A stretch of DNA of 64,000 nt from Paenibacillus senegalimassiliensis (GTDB lineage Bacteria; Bacillota; Bacilli; Paenibacillales; Paenibacillaceae), in the NCBI RefSeq assembly GCF_001486585.1, contig NZ_LN909045.1, forward strand, positions 295,368 through 359,367. The letters run 5' to 3'. Every line of letters begins with the position of its first letter. Position 1 is the stretch's first letter. Position numbers and translations under genes: made by a program. A model generated the notes under the pieces. The model searched no databases, had not been told where the DNA came from, and was given only the letters and a program-made list of their open reading frames with translations. Positions 35,601-44,054 of the stretch are shown in pieces.

Positions 35601-36913
35601 GAGAAGTCGCGCAAACGGATAAGAAGTGGAAAGTCGTTGCTTTTCATAAAGCGATTTACTCTGTAGGTGGACACTCCGATGAAGCAGAAATTTACGAGTT
35701 GAGAGATATGCTTTATCCCGTATTCGATGAGCTAGGCATCGACGTCGTGCTGCAAGGGCATGACCATACGTACATGAGATCACATCAAATGTATGGCGAT
35801 AAGCCAATTACGGATTTGAATCTGGATGAGAACGGAAATCCGGTGAATCCTGGCGGAACGATGTATATCGTCAACAATGCATCCGGGACCAAATATTACG
35901 ATGTTAATCAAGGGATTGACAAATCGTATGCAGCTTATTTTGAGCAACGTAAATTACCGGTGTATTCGGGGATCAAGATGACCAAGGACAGCTTTACCAT
36001 TGATTCTTACCGTGGTGGAGAAGAACGACCTTTCGATAGTTATACGATTGTTCGTACGGATGAGAAGCCAAACCCGGTAAGGTATCTGAACGCCGGGAAA
36101 ACTGGGAATGGAAAATGGGCACTAACATGGATGCAGCCGAAGCTGAAAGATGCGGAGGATGCGATCAGAGGTTACCGCATTCATGAGGTTAACGGCAAGC
36201 TAGGTATGAACTGGAGTCTGTACATTCCGGCGGAAGCCAATAAGAGTGTATACCAGTACATTTTCGAAAATATCAATTCAGATGAGGTCTATGAATTTGC
36301 TGTTACGGCTGTTGATCAGCGAGACAATTCAGAGCCGATGCTAGTGAAGACTGAAGGCAATGCGGCAGCGTCTCCAATCAATCCGGTAGTTGATGATGCC
36401 TTGAATACCTTTGGTTGGGGAAATGCCCCTGGTTTCAATCAGCTTACCGATTATGAATACACCATAGATGGTGGAGCGACCTGGCAGCCAGCGTCAGCTA
36501 ATCCGCTGATGATTGGCGAAGGCGAATATCCGGCAGGACGTATAGGAGTACGTGTTAAAGCGGGGGCGCTGCCGGGTTTGGGGGCCAGTGCGGCACTACT
36601 CTCTGATCAGCCGTTCACTAATGACGTTTATCGTCTTGAGGGCAAACTGAGTGCGGGAGATCAGCTCAAGGCCAGTGTAACGGTGGATAAATTCCTGGAA
36701 TACAGCGGAGATGCCATCGTAGTGTTCCAGTTGATGAAGGGGAATACGCCTGAACTGATCAACGCAATCCCGATTAAGCCGAATCAACTCGAAGTCTCCC
36801 AATACTTCAATGTCCGTGGAGAAGACTATAAAGTGAAGGTATTTGTATTTGACCGGTTTGACGGGGATTTGAACGTGCCTGACAAATTGGCTACGCCTTT
36901 GGTGCTTGAGTAA
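32651..36913 (+). CDS. Giant secreted multidomain metallophosphatase (purple-acid-phosphatase-like)
   Basis: 1420 residues. In order: signal peptide (about 1-35); F5/8-type sugar-binding domain (38-195); bacterial Ig-like domain (200-285); galactose-binding-like module (300-458); PA14 domain (472-610); purple-acid-phosphatase N-domain (713-836); calcineurin-like phosphoesterase (843-1050); fibronectin-like domain (1137-1232); and a C-terminal module beginning N-P-V-V-D-D (1243-1420). Metal ligands are visible: Asp851, Asp885, Asn918-His919 in G-N-H-E, His999, and His1037/His1039 in G-H-D-H. It should remove phosphate from a polymer or glycan outside the cell. It starts at GTG with GAGGAGGG upstream and heads a compact three-gene set with an SLH protein and a GH92 enzyme, with which it shares two modules. 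Confidence 0.9.
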   Translation: MKRRITLVSRVLAIVVLVTSLLSAGYVPAPPVQAGNGEMNVFAGTGVTATSIGELPGYGPEQAIDGTLDSKWSYEGGEQLPDSQSPYWLKIDVGNEATVHKFVLAHASAGGETQEADTRAFSIETSTDDVHWTPVVTVTDSTYGVSGGKSTHELNAPVTARYFKLNITDPGDKDGNGNYIANIYEFAAYGTNVTNESSDAPVKGITLNKPSLQLEIGQSERLVAEITPVTATNATYVWSSDNSAIASVDQEGLVTALREGTTGITVTSVDGGYKDSALITVVNPNAAVADVSTLIAKNSEWSYLDDGSNQGTVWRASSFDDSGWKKAEASLGYANSSKPQPNTVISYGSDSNNKYITTYFRKGFEVADAAAIKQLHGSIIRDDGAVVYLNGTEVFRTENMPAGEIAYNTTATNAIGDERDEVPFTINPSLLVNGTNVIAVEVHQDRGSSSDVFFEMELRGDTSEPPVITAEQGLIGQYYLGIKDNNFAFGALKSTVVDQQINFSNLDPILQSRTGVQDNANIRWTGQLMAPETADYTFYMMGDNGFKLWIDDKTVIDHWVNDWDKEQTSAPVRLEAGKKYSFQVDYFEDYGGSNLYLRWSSNNLSKEIVPASAFYLPEGYNGALGGEVSINGIDVTLDLMSELGGLPAGLNSHFSIQADEQQIAIQSVELGDNPNQLKLKLAEAVKENAFVNVTYDGQGGMKYISGASIARFTISPTNKAANYGPIAIAMSFYKDPKTKRSFAWYTKYDNPEYAPDNAKDSIVEVVPAGGQFDSSDVTRYVGEPEDTKVLDLRVTSSTRGMFISHKVLLEGLTPGASYQYRVGSEGNWSDIGTFTMEREEELEYEFLYLTDSQGGNSHDYEVWADTLKQAKGDYPNAKFMIMTGDQVDAGSLESQWLDYFGKPQDTLMHLPIMAAVGNHEGPYNDNYYHHFYYPNDSIDDPLPPGSVYSFDYGEAHFMVLNTMDMGWDQRQRDSFKQQIEWLRREVAQTDKKWKVVAFHKAIYSVGGHSDEAEIYELRDMLYPVFDELGIDVVLQGHDHTYMRSHQMYGDKPITDLNLDENGNPVNPGGTMYIVNNASGTKYYDVNQGIDKSYAAYFEQRKLPVYSGIKMTKDSFTIDSYRGGEERPFDSYTIVRTDEKPNPVRYLNAGKTGNGKWALTWMQPKLKDAEDAIRGYRIHEVNGKLGMNWSLYIPAEANKSVYQYIFENINSDEVYEFAVTAVDQRDNSEPMLVKTEGNAAASPINPVVDDALNTFGWGNAPGFNQLTDYEYTIDGGATWQPASANPLMIGEGEYPAGRIGVRVKAGALPGLGASAALLSDQPFTNDVYRLEGKLSAGDQLKASVTVDKFLEYSGDAIVVFQLMKGNTPELINAIPIKPNQLEVSQYFNVRGEDYKVKVFVFDRFDGDLNVPDKLATPLVLE

Positions 36914-36939
36914 TGGATGGAAAGAGAGGACATAACTCC

Positions 36940-38586
36940 GTGAAAAAATATATCGCAGCCTTGTTGGTGTTGTTGTTCGCACTTTCGCCGATTTCTGTGT
37001 TCGCCGCCGATGCGTTTACGCTGACGCTTAATGCTAAGGAAGTACGCCGGGGTGGAACCCTTGCGTTATCCGGAACGGTGCCTGAACAATCCGGTGGCAA
37101 TGTCATCGTGAAGATTATCAGTCCGCTGGAGACGGTTCTGTATGTCGATGTACTTCCAGCCGTGGATGGCACGTACTCTGCCAAGGTGGGCATTCCCGCC
37201 AATCAGGACCTGGCTCCACTAGGAAGCTATACGGTGGTAGCGGGCTACGGTGAAGAGAATCAAACGGCCAGCTTCTCTATTGTGAGTGGAAGCACACCTG
37301 GCAATGGCTCCTCGCCAGGTTCAGGCTCGGGAGGAGATTCGGGAACAACCCCGAATCCTCCTGAAGCTACAAACCCCGATGGCACAGGCATTCCACCCCA
37401 AGCGGGCGAAGCCAGCGGTTCAACAGCACGCCCTGAACTTGCGGCAGACGGGAGATATCTGGTTGGCCGTGATACCCTCGCTACAGCGGCTGAACAAGCG
37501 CAAGGCGGTGCGGTGACGATTGCTCTGCCTGGTGAGGCAGCAGAAGCAGGCACGGCCTTGGAGCTCCCTGCAACTTCTGTTAGCGAGCTGAACAAACAAA
37601 ACATCGGCTTGGTCATTACGACAGGCAGTCGGACAGTCAGCTTTCCGGCCGGTGCCTTCGCCATTTCCGGGGATGCATCCTCGCGGATTCGCATTGTCCT
37701 GAATGCGGCTTGGTCGACGGAGGCTCAAGAGACAGTCAATCAGTCGCTCAAGTCTGTTACGGATTATAAGGCTACGGGCGTGGTGTTGTCCGTCATCGTA
37801 CAAGTAATCACAGGAGATCAGGTACAAGAAATTCATCAACTTGACCGTCCTGCCAAAGTCTCCATTCAATTAACGCCGGAGCAGGAGCAACGAATCTCTG
37901 CAAGATTGGCAGGAATCTATTATGTAGACGGCCAAAGTGCAAAATATGTGCCGGGTAAGCTTGAGAACGGTATTTATACCTTTACCGCCGGACATTTCTC
38001 GTATTATACAATTTTGGAATATGACAAATCCTTTGCTGATTTGCGCGGACATTGGGCCGAACAAGCGGTGAAAGGTCTGGCCGCCAAGCACATTGTTACC
38101 GGTGTTGACGATCGGCATTATGTTCCTAATCGCAGCATCACCCGTGCGGAGTTCGTTACGCTAATCGTGCGCGCCGTCACTGTTCAGCAGGGAGCTGAGG
38201 GCAAAGAGACGATCTCCGAAGCGACCAAGGCAAGTCCGTTCAAGGATGTTTCATCTGATCGTTATTATGCTCAGTCTGTGGCCCAAGCGGCGGAACTGGG
38301 CATCGTGACTGGCTATAACGGAGCTTTCCGCCCTAATGATTCCATTACCCGCGAGGAGGCCGTAGTGGCCTTGGTTCGCGCAGCAGAAGTGATGGAAGCA
38401 GCAGCTAGTGCACAAGGTGGGCAGGTCACGTCCTTTACTGACGCAAGCCAGATTTCAACATGGGCAACTCAGGCAGTGGATCGTGCCTTTACCCAAGGCT
38501 GGATTGAAGGCGATGGTCGTAAGTTCAACCCGAAAAATGCGGTAACCCGTGCAGAGATAGCGGTGATGGTAGAACGACTCTTGTAA
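36940..38586 (+). CDS. SLH-domain surface protein with Ig-like N-terminus
   Basis: 548 residues: signal peptide ending at V-F-A-A-D; an Ig-like domain (about 24-115); a Gly/Ser/Pro linker (120-165); a beta-rich domain of unknown kind (170-355); and three SLH domains (about 360-548), each with the T-R-A-E-F/T-R-E-E-A/T-R-A-E-I mark that binds pyruvylated cell-wall polymer. The GTG at 36940 is preferred, nine bases after GAGAGGA; an ATG at 36913 overlaps the phosphatase stop but has no ribosome site. There is no catalytic domain, so it is structural. Lying between two giant secreted enzymes that lack SLH domains, it may tether them or the substrate to the wall; this is inference. Confidence 0.9.
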   Translation: MKKYIAALLVLLFALSPISVFAADAFTLTLNAKEVRRGGTLALSGTVPEQSGGNVIVKIISPLETVLYVDVLPAVDGTYSAKVGIPANQDLAPLGSYTVVAGYGEENQTASFSIVSGSTPGNGSSPGSGSGGDSGTTPNPPEATNPDGTGIPPQAGEASGSTARPELAADGRYLVGRDTLATAAEQAQGGAVTIALPGEAAEAGTALELPATSVSELNKQNIGLVITTGSRTVSFPAGAFAISGDASSRIRIVLNAAWSTEAQETVNQSLKSVTDYKATGVVLSVIVQVITGDQVQEIHQLDRPAKVSIQLTPEQEQRISARLAGIYYVDGQSAKYVPGKLENGIYTFTAGHFSYYTILEYDKSFADLRGHWAEQAVKGLAAKHIVTGVDDRHYVPNRSITRAEFVTLIVRAVTVQQGAEGKETISEATKASPFKDVSSDRYYAQSVAQAAELGIVTGYNGAFRPNDSITREEAVVALVRAAEVMEAAASAQGGQVTSFTDASQISTWATQAVDRAFTQGWIEGDGRKFNPKNAVTRAEIAVMVERLL

Positions 38587-38635
38587 ACAGCGTATGGCGT
38601 AGGGACAACAATGAAAGCGAGGGGAACAAAACGCA

Positions 38636-41600
38636 ATGGGGAAGAAGATAATCTCGGTACTCATGACGATCATGCTGTTATATGGATTAACCGAATCGTT
38701 GTTCACTAGCGGTATCGCGTCGGCTGCCGACCTACGGGTCGCGGCCGCCGCTGCCGGGGGAGGGACAGCTACGCAGAACGTGGCGTTGAACGCTAAGGTA
38801 ACGGCTTCGGGACAATGTAATAATAACGAGAGCGCCAGATTTGCCATCGATGGCAAGAATGATACGAAATGGTGCGACAATACCGATGCGGAAATCAAAT
38901 GGATGAAGCTCGATCTGGGCCAGTCCTATACGATTAACGAATGGGTGGTTGTCAATGCTGGAATCAATGAGGGGAACAGCCCCTTTTGGAACACCAAGAA
39001 TTTCCGTTTGCAAAAAAGTATCGACGGAGTAACCTGGACCGATGTGGATGTGGTGCAAAATAACGCTCAAACGATTGTAGACCGTTACTTGCCAGAGCCG
39101 TTCACGGCTCAATATGTACGGTTATACATCAGCAAAGGGGCATATGACTCCGATATCGTGCGCTTATATGAGTTGGAGTTGTATGGCGTAGAGGCCGGCC
39201 AAACCCCGGCATATCCGCCAGTGAATTTGGACCCGGTCGATTACGTCGACCCGTTCATCAACACGCTTGGGGACAATGGGCAAACGAATCCCGGTCCGTC
39301 GACTCCATTTGGCCTGGTATCCTTAGGTCCGGATGGCGATGGGGGAGCCTTTAGCGGCTATTATTATCAGGACAAGAATCTGAAAGGCTTCTCTCATCTG
39401 CGCTTCAGTGGCGCCGGATGTAGCGGGGCAGGCGGCAATATTCTCATGATGCCGCAGACCGGTGATTTCACGAATGACAGTGCAAAGTACAAGCAGCCTT
39501 ACGACAAGAAAAGCGAGCAGGCCACCACTGGCTACTATGCGGTCAATCTGGCGTCGGGCGTTGGAGTGGAACTGACGGCTTCCGATAATGTTGGCTTTCA
39601 TCGCTATACTTTCCCGGATGACGCAGCTTCCAGGTCTGTGCTTGTCGATTTGTCCAACTCCTACGCGGGCATGCTGGATGCCAACCTGAACGTAGAGAAT
39701 AACCGGGAAATCTCCGGTATGGTCAAGTCTCAAAATGTGTGTGGGCATGGCTATTATACGATGTACTATTCCATTGAATTCGATCAGGATTTCCAGTCCT
39801 ATACTTCATGGAAGGATGGAGAGCAAGGACAAGTAGCATCACGCTCAGGCAGCAAAACCGGGGTCTGGGTAAACTTTGACCCGGCGTCTTCCGGCAAAGT
39901 GGTGCAAGCCAAGGTAGGTTTGTCCCCGATTAGTGTCGAGCAGGCCAAATATGAGCGGGACCATGACATTGCTGACTGGGATTTTGCCGGGCAACATGCG
40001 AAGATTCGCGCGGCTTGGAGTGACATACTGAATAAGGTTGAAGTCACGGATGCAGATGAGGAGAACAAGCGAATCTTCTATACGCAGTTATATCATACCT
40101 ATCTTCATCCTAAGAACGTAACCAGTTCGCAAGGCACGTTCCGGGCAGCCCGGGACGAGAATAAAATTCGTCAAGCTTCTGAACTTGGGGATGATTTCGA
40201 TTATTACAATGGCTGGGCAACCTGGGATGATTTCCGTAAATATGCCCTGTTCTCTGTCCTGAACCCGCAGGAATACGAGAATATGGTCAAGTCACTGGTT
40301 GATGTGTATAAGACCCGTGGCGAATACTCACAATGGGGCAGCGGCTACTGGCCTAGTCCTACCGTGCGGAATGAGTTTAACGGGGCGGTTGTATTGGATG
40401 CATACGCTAAGGGCTTTACAGATTTTGATGTTTACACCGCGCTTAAAGGAATGGGTGTAGACGCTGACAACTTCGGCGATCAGGACAAAGTATCCGGTCA
40501 ATTGGAGAAAGCAAGAAGCGGCTATTTCCCAATGAAGCTGGCCGAGATGGTTGGCGATAAGACCAACTACGAGAAGTACAAACGGATAGCTCAGTCCTAT
40601 CAGGATTTGTGGAATCCGGAGCAAGTGGATGAGAACGGCCAGAAATTAGGCTTCTTCACCCCTAATGGCATAACGGTTGAGGGCAAAGAAGTTACCTCCG
40701 TAGGCAAATATGCTTACCAAGGCAATCTGTGGCAATATCGTTGGTCTGCGATGCAGGATATGCAGGGCCTTGCTGATCTGATGGGCGGCAAGACAGAGAT
40801 GGCCAAGCAGCTTCTGGATTTCTTTGAACGTGACGAGTACATGGCCATTAACGAGACGGATCTGGACGCCCCTTACTTGTTCAACTACCTGGGTTATCCT
40901 TATCTGACCCAACATTATGCACGACAGTTCACTACAGAAGTGGTAACCCAGAAGTATCATAACCACGGGGCTTACAATTATCCACTGAAGTCTCGGGTAT
41001 ACCGGGCGGACCCGGAAGGCTACCTGCAGTCCATGGATGATGATGCAGGTGCGATGGGCTCATGGTTTGTCTACAGCGCCATGGGACTGTTCCCGGCTAA
41101 TCCGGGGGATGCTGCCTTCCTGATTGGCTCGCCGATCTTCTCGGAAGTGAAGCTAGATGTAGGGAATGGTAAAACGTTTACGATTCGGGCGAACGGAGTG
41201 TCCAGCCAGAATCGGTTTATTCAATCGGCTCAATTGAACGGCAAGGAATTTGACCAAGCCTGGATCAGCTATGAGGATATTATGGCTGGTGGAACCTTGA
41301 ATTTCGAGATGGCTTCCGAACCCAATATGGCTTGGGGCGCCTTGAGCAAGTCTGCTCCGCCGATGACCGACTATGGCAATGCGGTAGATGATACGCTGGC
41401 TCGGCAAGAGCTGTTGGCACTTGGCTCGGAATGGAAATATTACGACAAAGGGCAACTGCCAGCGACGAACTGGAATGCTGTAAGTTACGACGACAGCGCC
41501 TGGGCTTCCGGGCAAGCTCCACTGGGGTACGATAATACCGGCTATGCCAAAACAAAGGTAGAGTACGGCCCGGATGGAGGTAACAAATATCCAACAACAT

Positions 41601-43978
41601 ATTTCCGCCAGAGCTTTGAGATTTCTGATACCCAGAATGTCAACGACGTGCTGGAACTGAATGGAGCGCTCGTTCGCGATGACGGTGGCGTGGTATATCT
41701 GAATGGGCAAGAAGTGTTCCGTACCAATATGCCTAGCGGAACGATAAGTTATTCAACCTATGCCAATGTGACAGTGAACAATGAGCGCGATCGTGTAGCT
41801 TTCCGCGTTGACCCTTCGCTGCTGGTGAAGGGGACTAACGTCATTGCCGTTGAAATCCACCAATCCGCTGGCAGCAGCTCGGATATTGCCTTTGATTTGG
41901 GATTGGAAACGCTGAAGCAACTGGTAAGCTCTCCGGCACCTACACATCCCGTAGTGGATGACACGGCTAACACCTTTGGCTGGACGGCAGTACCGGGGTT
42001 TGAGGCTGCTACGGACTACGAGTTTACGACCGATGGTGGCAAGAATTGGACGGCAGCTTCTGCGAATCCACAAATTGTAGGTCCGGGAGCTTATGAAGCC
42101 GGACAGGTGCAAGTCCGAGTCAGAGGTGACGTGAATGCAGGTCGTGGCCCTGGCGAACGGCTGGTGTCCGATCAGAAATATACCTCCGACATCGTGTGGG
42201 ATGTATTTGATTTGACAGCAGAGGTGAACCGGAAGGGCAATATGACCGTGGATGTTGCGGGCAGCCTGAAAGGCGCTTACGTGGACGAAGCTGTAGCGGT
42301 CATTCAATTGATGCGCAACGGTGAGATGATTGTGTCCAGTGCCGTTCCGGTAGAGACGGGAGTCTTTGATTTAACGCAAGCATTCAACGTGAGTTCCAGC
42401 AGATATCAAGTGAATGTATACCTGGTTGATGCTTATAATGGCAACATTTATGATTCGGTGTGGTTGGCAGAGCCGATCGTTTCACAACCGGAGGACAATC
42501 CAAATCCTAATCCGAACCCAGGACCTGAAGAACCGGGCGAGGAAGGGTTGCCGGAGCCGATTCCGGTGCCAATTCCGGAAGTAGAACTTCCAGAGGAAGC
42601 GGTGGAACCACCCGCACCTGTAGAAGATCCAAGAATCATTCAGTTTGAAAATTATAGCTCGGCTAGTACGGACAAAAATACGTTCAATAATGATGGGCTT
42701 GGTACAGAACCGGCGAATACTGGGGATGTAGTTAAGAATACTTTCAACGGTGCTTGGCTGTCTTACAGCAACATTGATTTCGGGAATGAGGGAGCCAACC
42801 GAATTAAGGTGGAATATGCGGCTCCGTCCAACCGGGTTCCGGCGGATGCCATGCTTGAATTCCGTGTAGGCAGCGTAGGTGGCGAAATCGTGGGAACGGT
42901 AAATCTCCCGCATACCAGTAGCTGGACGCAATACTCGACGGTTACCGCCACCTTGACCAAGGTGATCACCGGTACTCAAGAGTTGTTCATTGTGATGAAG
43001 GGGAGTACAACGAGCACGCATCCATTCATCGGAAATTTTGACCGTTTTACCTGGGGTTACCAGAAGATCAGAAATGACTATGCCCAGTTAGAGCTGGAGA
43101 ATTACGACGAATGGTCTACTGATGTCAATCCTCACAACAATGGGCCTTTGAAGACGGAAAATGATGCAGGTGGATACTCCAGCGAGCAGGTTGGCAATAC
43201 GTTTGATGGTGCCTGGATGGCCTATAAGGGGATGGATTTCGGAACAGAAGGGGTGAATCTCTTCTCCGTCCGTTATGTGGGCAATACAGGCAATACGGCA
43301 GCCGACTCCCGTGTTGAGATTCGACTGGGTGGAATAAATGGAACCGTTGTGGGTACTGTAGCTACCCCGCCTACCGGCAGCGGTTGGGCGAATTACGCAA
43401 CGGTGAATGCGGAGCTGACACAGACCTTGGTTGGAGTTCAAGATGTGTATCTGGTGCTGAAGGGGTCAACTAGCGGTACTTATAGATACATTGGGAATTT
43501 TGAGAGCGCGAGCTTCTCTTTCAAGACACCAGCGCCTAAAACCATTGTAGAGTTTGAAGATCGCAGCAGTTGGTCCATGGAAGAAAGTACCTTCGGTAAG
43601 GGAGGCTTAAAAACCGAACCCAATAACGGAGGGAATGTGGTGAACAACACCTTCAACGGGGCGTGGCTTGTCTATGAGAAGGTTGATTTTGGAACCGAGG
43701 GCGTCAATCATATCGGAATTGAATATGATGCCCCTACGAATCGGGCTCCTGCCGATGTAGTAGCAGAGGTTCGTCTCAATGATAAGGATGGAGCGCTGAT
43801 TGGAGAAGTTGCCATGCCAAACACAGGGGGAAGCTGGGGGAATTATAAAATAGCTGAAGCCTCGCTCAAGCAGTTGCTGACCGGCGAACAGACGATTTGT
43901 ATTGTGCTAAAGGGCTCTACCACTAGTAGCTTAAATTACGTAGGGAACCTGGACCGAATGATCTTTACCACTAAATAA
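38636..43978 (+). CDS. Giant secreted GH92 alpha-mannosidase-family enzyme with Gln at the general-acid position
   Basis: 1780 residues: signal peptide (1-31), F5/8 sugar-binding domain (about 47-185), GH92 N-domain (203-430, V-D-P-F-I-N-T-L-G) and catalytic barrel (440-905), a galactose-binding-like module (930-1088), an H-P-V-V-D-D module (1103-1283), a Pro-rich linker and three CBM6-like repeats (1333-1471, 1485-1625, 1636-1778). The catalytic-base motif D-D-D-A-G-A-M starts at Asp801. At the place of the usual E-G-N-x-W-Q-Y general acid the sequence is Q-G-N-L-W-Q-Y (Gln695). The 106-residue spacing to Asp801 matches the acid-to-base spacing I recall for BT3990 (533 to 642). GH92 enzymes that uncap mannose-phosphate-mannose links are known to have Gln here. 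That substrate is therefore my best inference, supported by the phosphatase gene in the same operon. Confidence 0.88.
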   Translation: MGKKIISVLMTIMLLYGLTESLFTSGIASAADLRVAAAAAGGGTATQNVALNAKVTASGQCNNNESARFAIDGKNDTKWCDNTDAEIKWMKLDLGQSYTINEWVVVNAGINEGNSPFWNTKNFRLQKSIDGVTWTDVDVVQNNAQTIVDRYLPEPFTAQYVRLYISKGAYDSDIVRLYELELYGVEAGQTPAYPPVNLDPVDYVDPFINTLGDNGQTNPGPSTPFGLVSLGPDGDGGAFSGYYYQDKNLKGFSHLRFSGAGCSGAGGNILMMPQTGDFTNDSAKYKQPYDKKSEQATTGYYAVNLASGVGVELTASDNVGFHRYTFPDDAASRSVLVDLSNSYAGMLDANLNVENNREISGMVKSQNVCGHGYYTMYYSIEFDQDFQSYTSWKDGEQGQVASRSGSKTGVWVNFDPASSGKVVQAKVGLSPISVEQAKYERDHDIADWDFAGQHAKIRAAWSDILNKVEVTDADEENKRIFYTQLYHTYLHPKNVTSSQGTFRAARDENKIRQASELGDDFDYYNGWATWDDFRKYALFSVLNPQEYENMVKSLVDVYKTRGEYSQWGSGYWPSPTVRNEFNGAVVLDAYAKGFTDFDVYTALKGMGVDADNFGDQDKVSGQLEKARSGYFPMKLAEMVGDKTNYEKYKRIAQSYQDLWNPEQVDENGQKLGFFTPNGITVEGKEVTSVGKYAYQGNLWQYRWSAMQDMQGLADLMGGKTEMAKQLLDFFERDEYMAINETDLDAPYLFNYLGYPYLTQHYARQFTTEVVTQKYHNHGAYNYPLKSRVYRADPEGYLQSMDDDAGAMGSWFVYSAMGLFPANPGDAAFLIGSPIFSEVKLDVGNGKTFTIRANGVSSQNRFIQSAQLNGKEFDQAWISYEDIMAGGTLNFEMASEPNMAWGALSKSAPPMTDYGNAVDDTLARQELLALGSEWKYYDKGQLPATNWNAVSYDDSAWASGQAPLGYDNTGYAKTKVEYGPDGGNKYPTTYFRQSFEISDTQNVNDVLELNGALVRDDGGVVYLNGQEVFRTNMPSGTISYSTYANVTVNNERDRVAFRVDPSLLVKGTNVIAVEIHQSAGSSSDIAFDLGLETLKQLVSSPAPTHPVVDDTANTFGWTAVPGFEAATDYEFTTDGGKNWTAASANPQIVGPGAYEAGQVQVRVRGDVNAGRGPGERLVSDQKYTSDIVWDVFDLTAEVNRKGNMTVDVAGSLKGAYVDEAVAVIQLMRNGEMIVSSAVPVETGVFDLTQAFNVSSSRYQVNVYLVDAYNGNIYDSVWLAEPIVSQPEDNPNPNPNPGPEEPGEEGLPEPIPVPIPEVELPEEAVEPPAPVEDPRIIQFENYSSASTDKNTFNNDGLGTEPANTGDVVKNTFNGAWLSYSNIDFGNEGANRIKVEYAAPSNRVPADAMLEFRVGSVGGEIVGTVNLPHTSSWTQYSTVTATLTKVITGTQELFIVMKGSTTSTHPFIGNFDRFTWGYQKIRNDYAQLELENYDEWSTDVNPHNNGPLKTENDAGGYSSEQVGNTFDGAWMAYKGMDFGTEGVNLFSVRYVGNTGNTAADSRVEIRLGGINGTVVGTVATPPTGSGWANYATVNAELTQTLVGVQDVYLVLKGSTSGTYRYIGNFESASFSFKTPAPKTIVEFEDRSSWSMEESTFGKGGLKTEPNNGGNVVNNTFNGAWLVYEKVDFGTEGVNHIGIEYDAPTNRAPADVVAEVRLNDKDGALIGEVAMPNTGGSWGNYKIAEASLKQLLTGEQTICIVLKGSTTSSLNYVGNLDRMIFTTK

Positions 43979-43994
43979 AATATTATTTAACACA

Positions 43995-44029
43995 AAAACA
44001 AGCAGAGCGATGAGCGCTCTGCTTGTTTT
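43995..44029. terminator. Bidirectional terminator after the surface glycan locus
   Basis: A perfect 15-base-pair stem (43995-44009 with 44015-44029) with a five-base loop, A-runs on the left and T-runs on the right. It lies between the convergent GH92 and alarmone synthetase genes. Confidence 0.9.
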
Positions 44030-44054
44030 ATTTTCATTTGCCGAGATTCAGGCT

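Noticed and set aside
42448..42639. Antisense Gly/Ser-rich frame in the GH92 gene
   Set aside because: It is the complement of the Pro-rich linker and reflects its low complexity.
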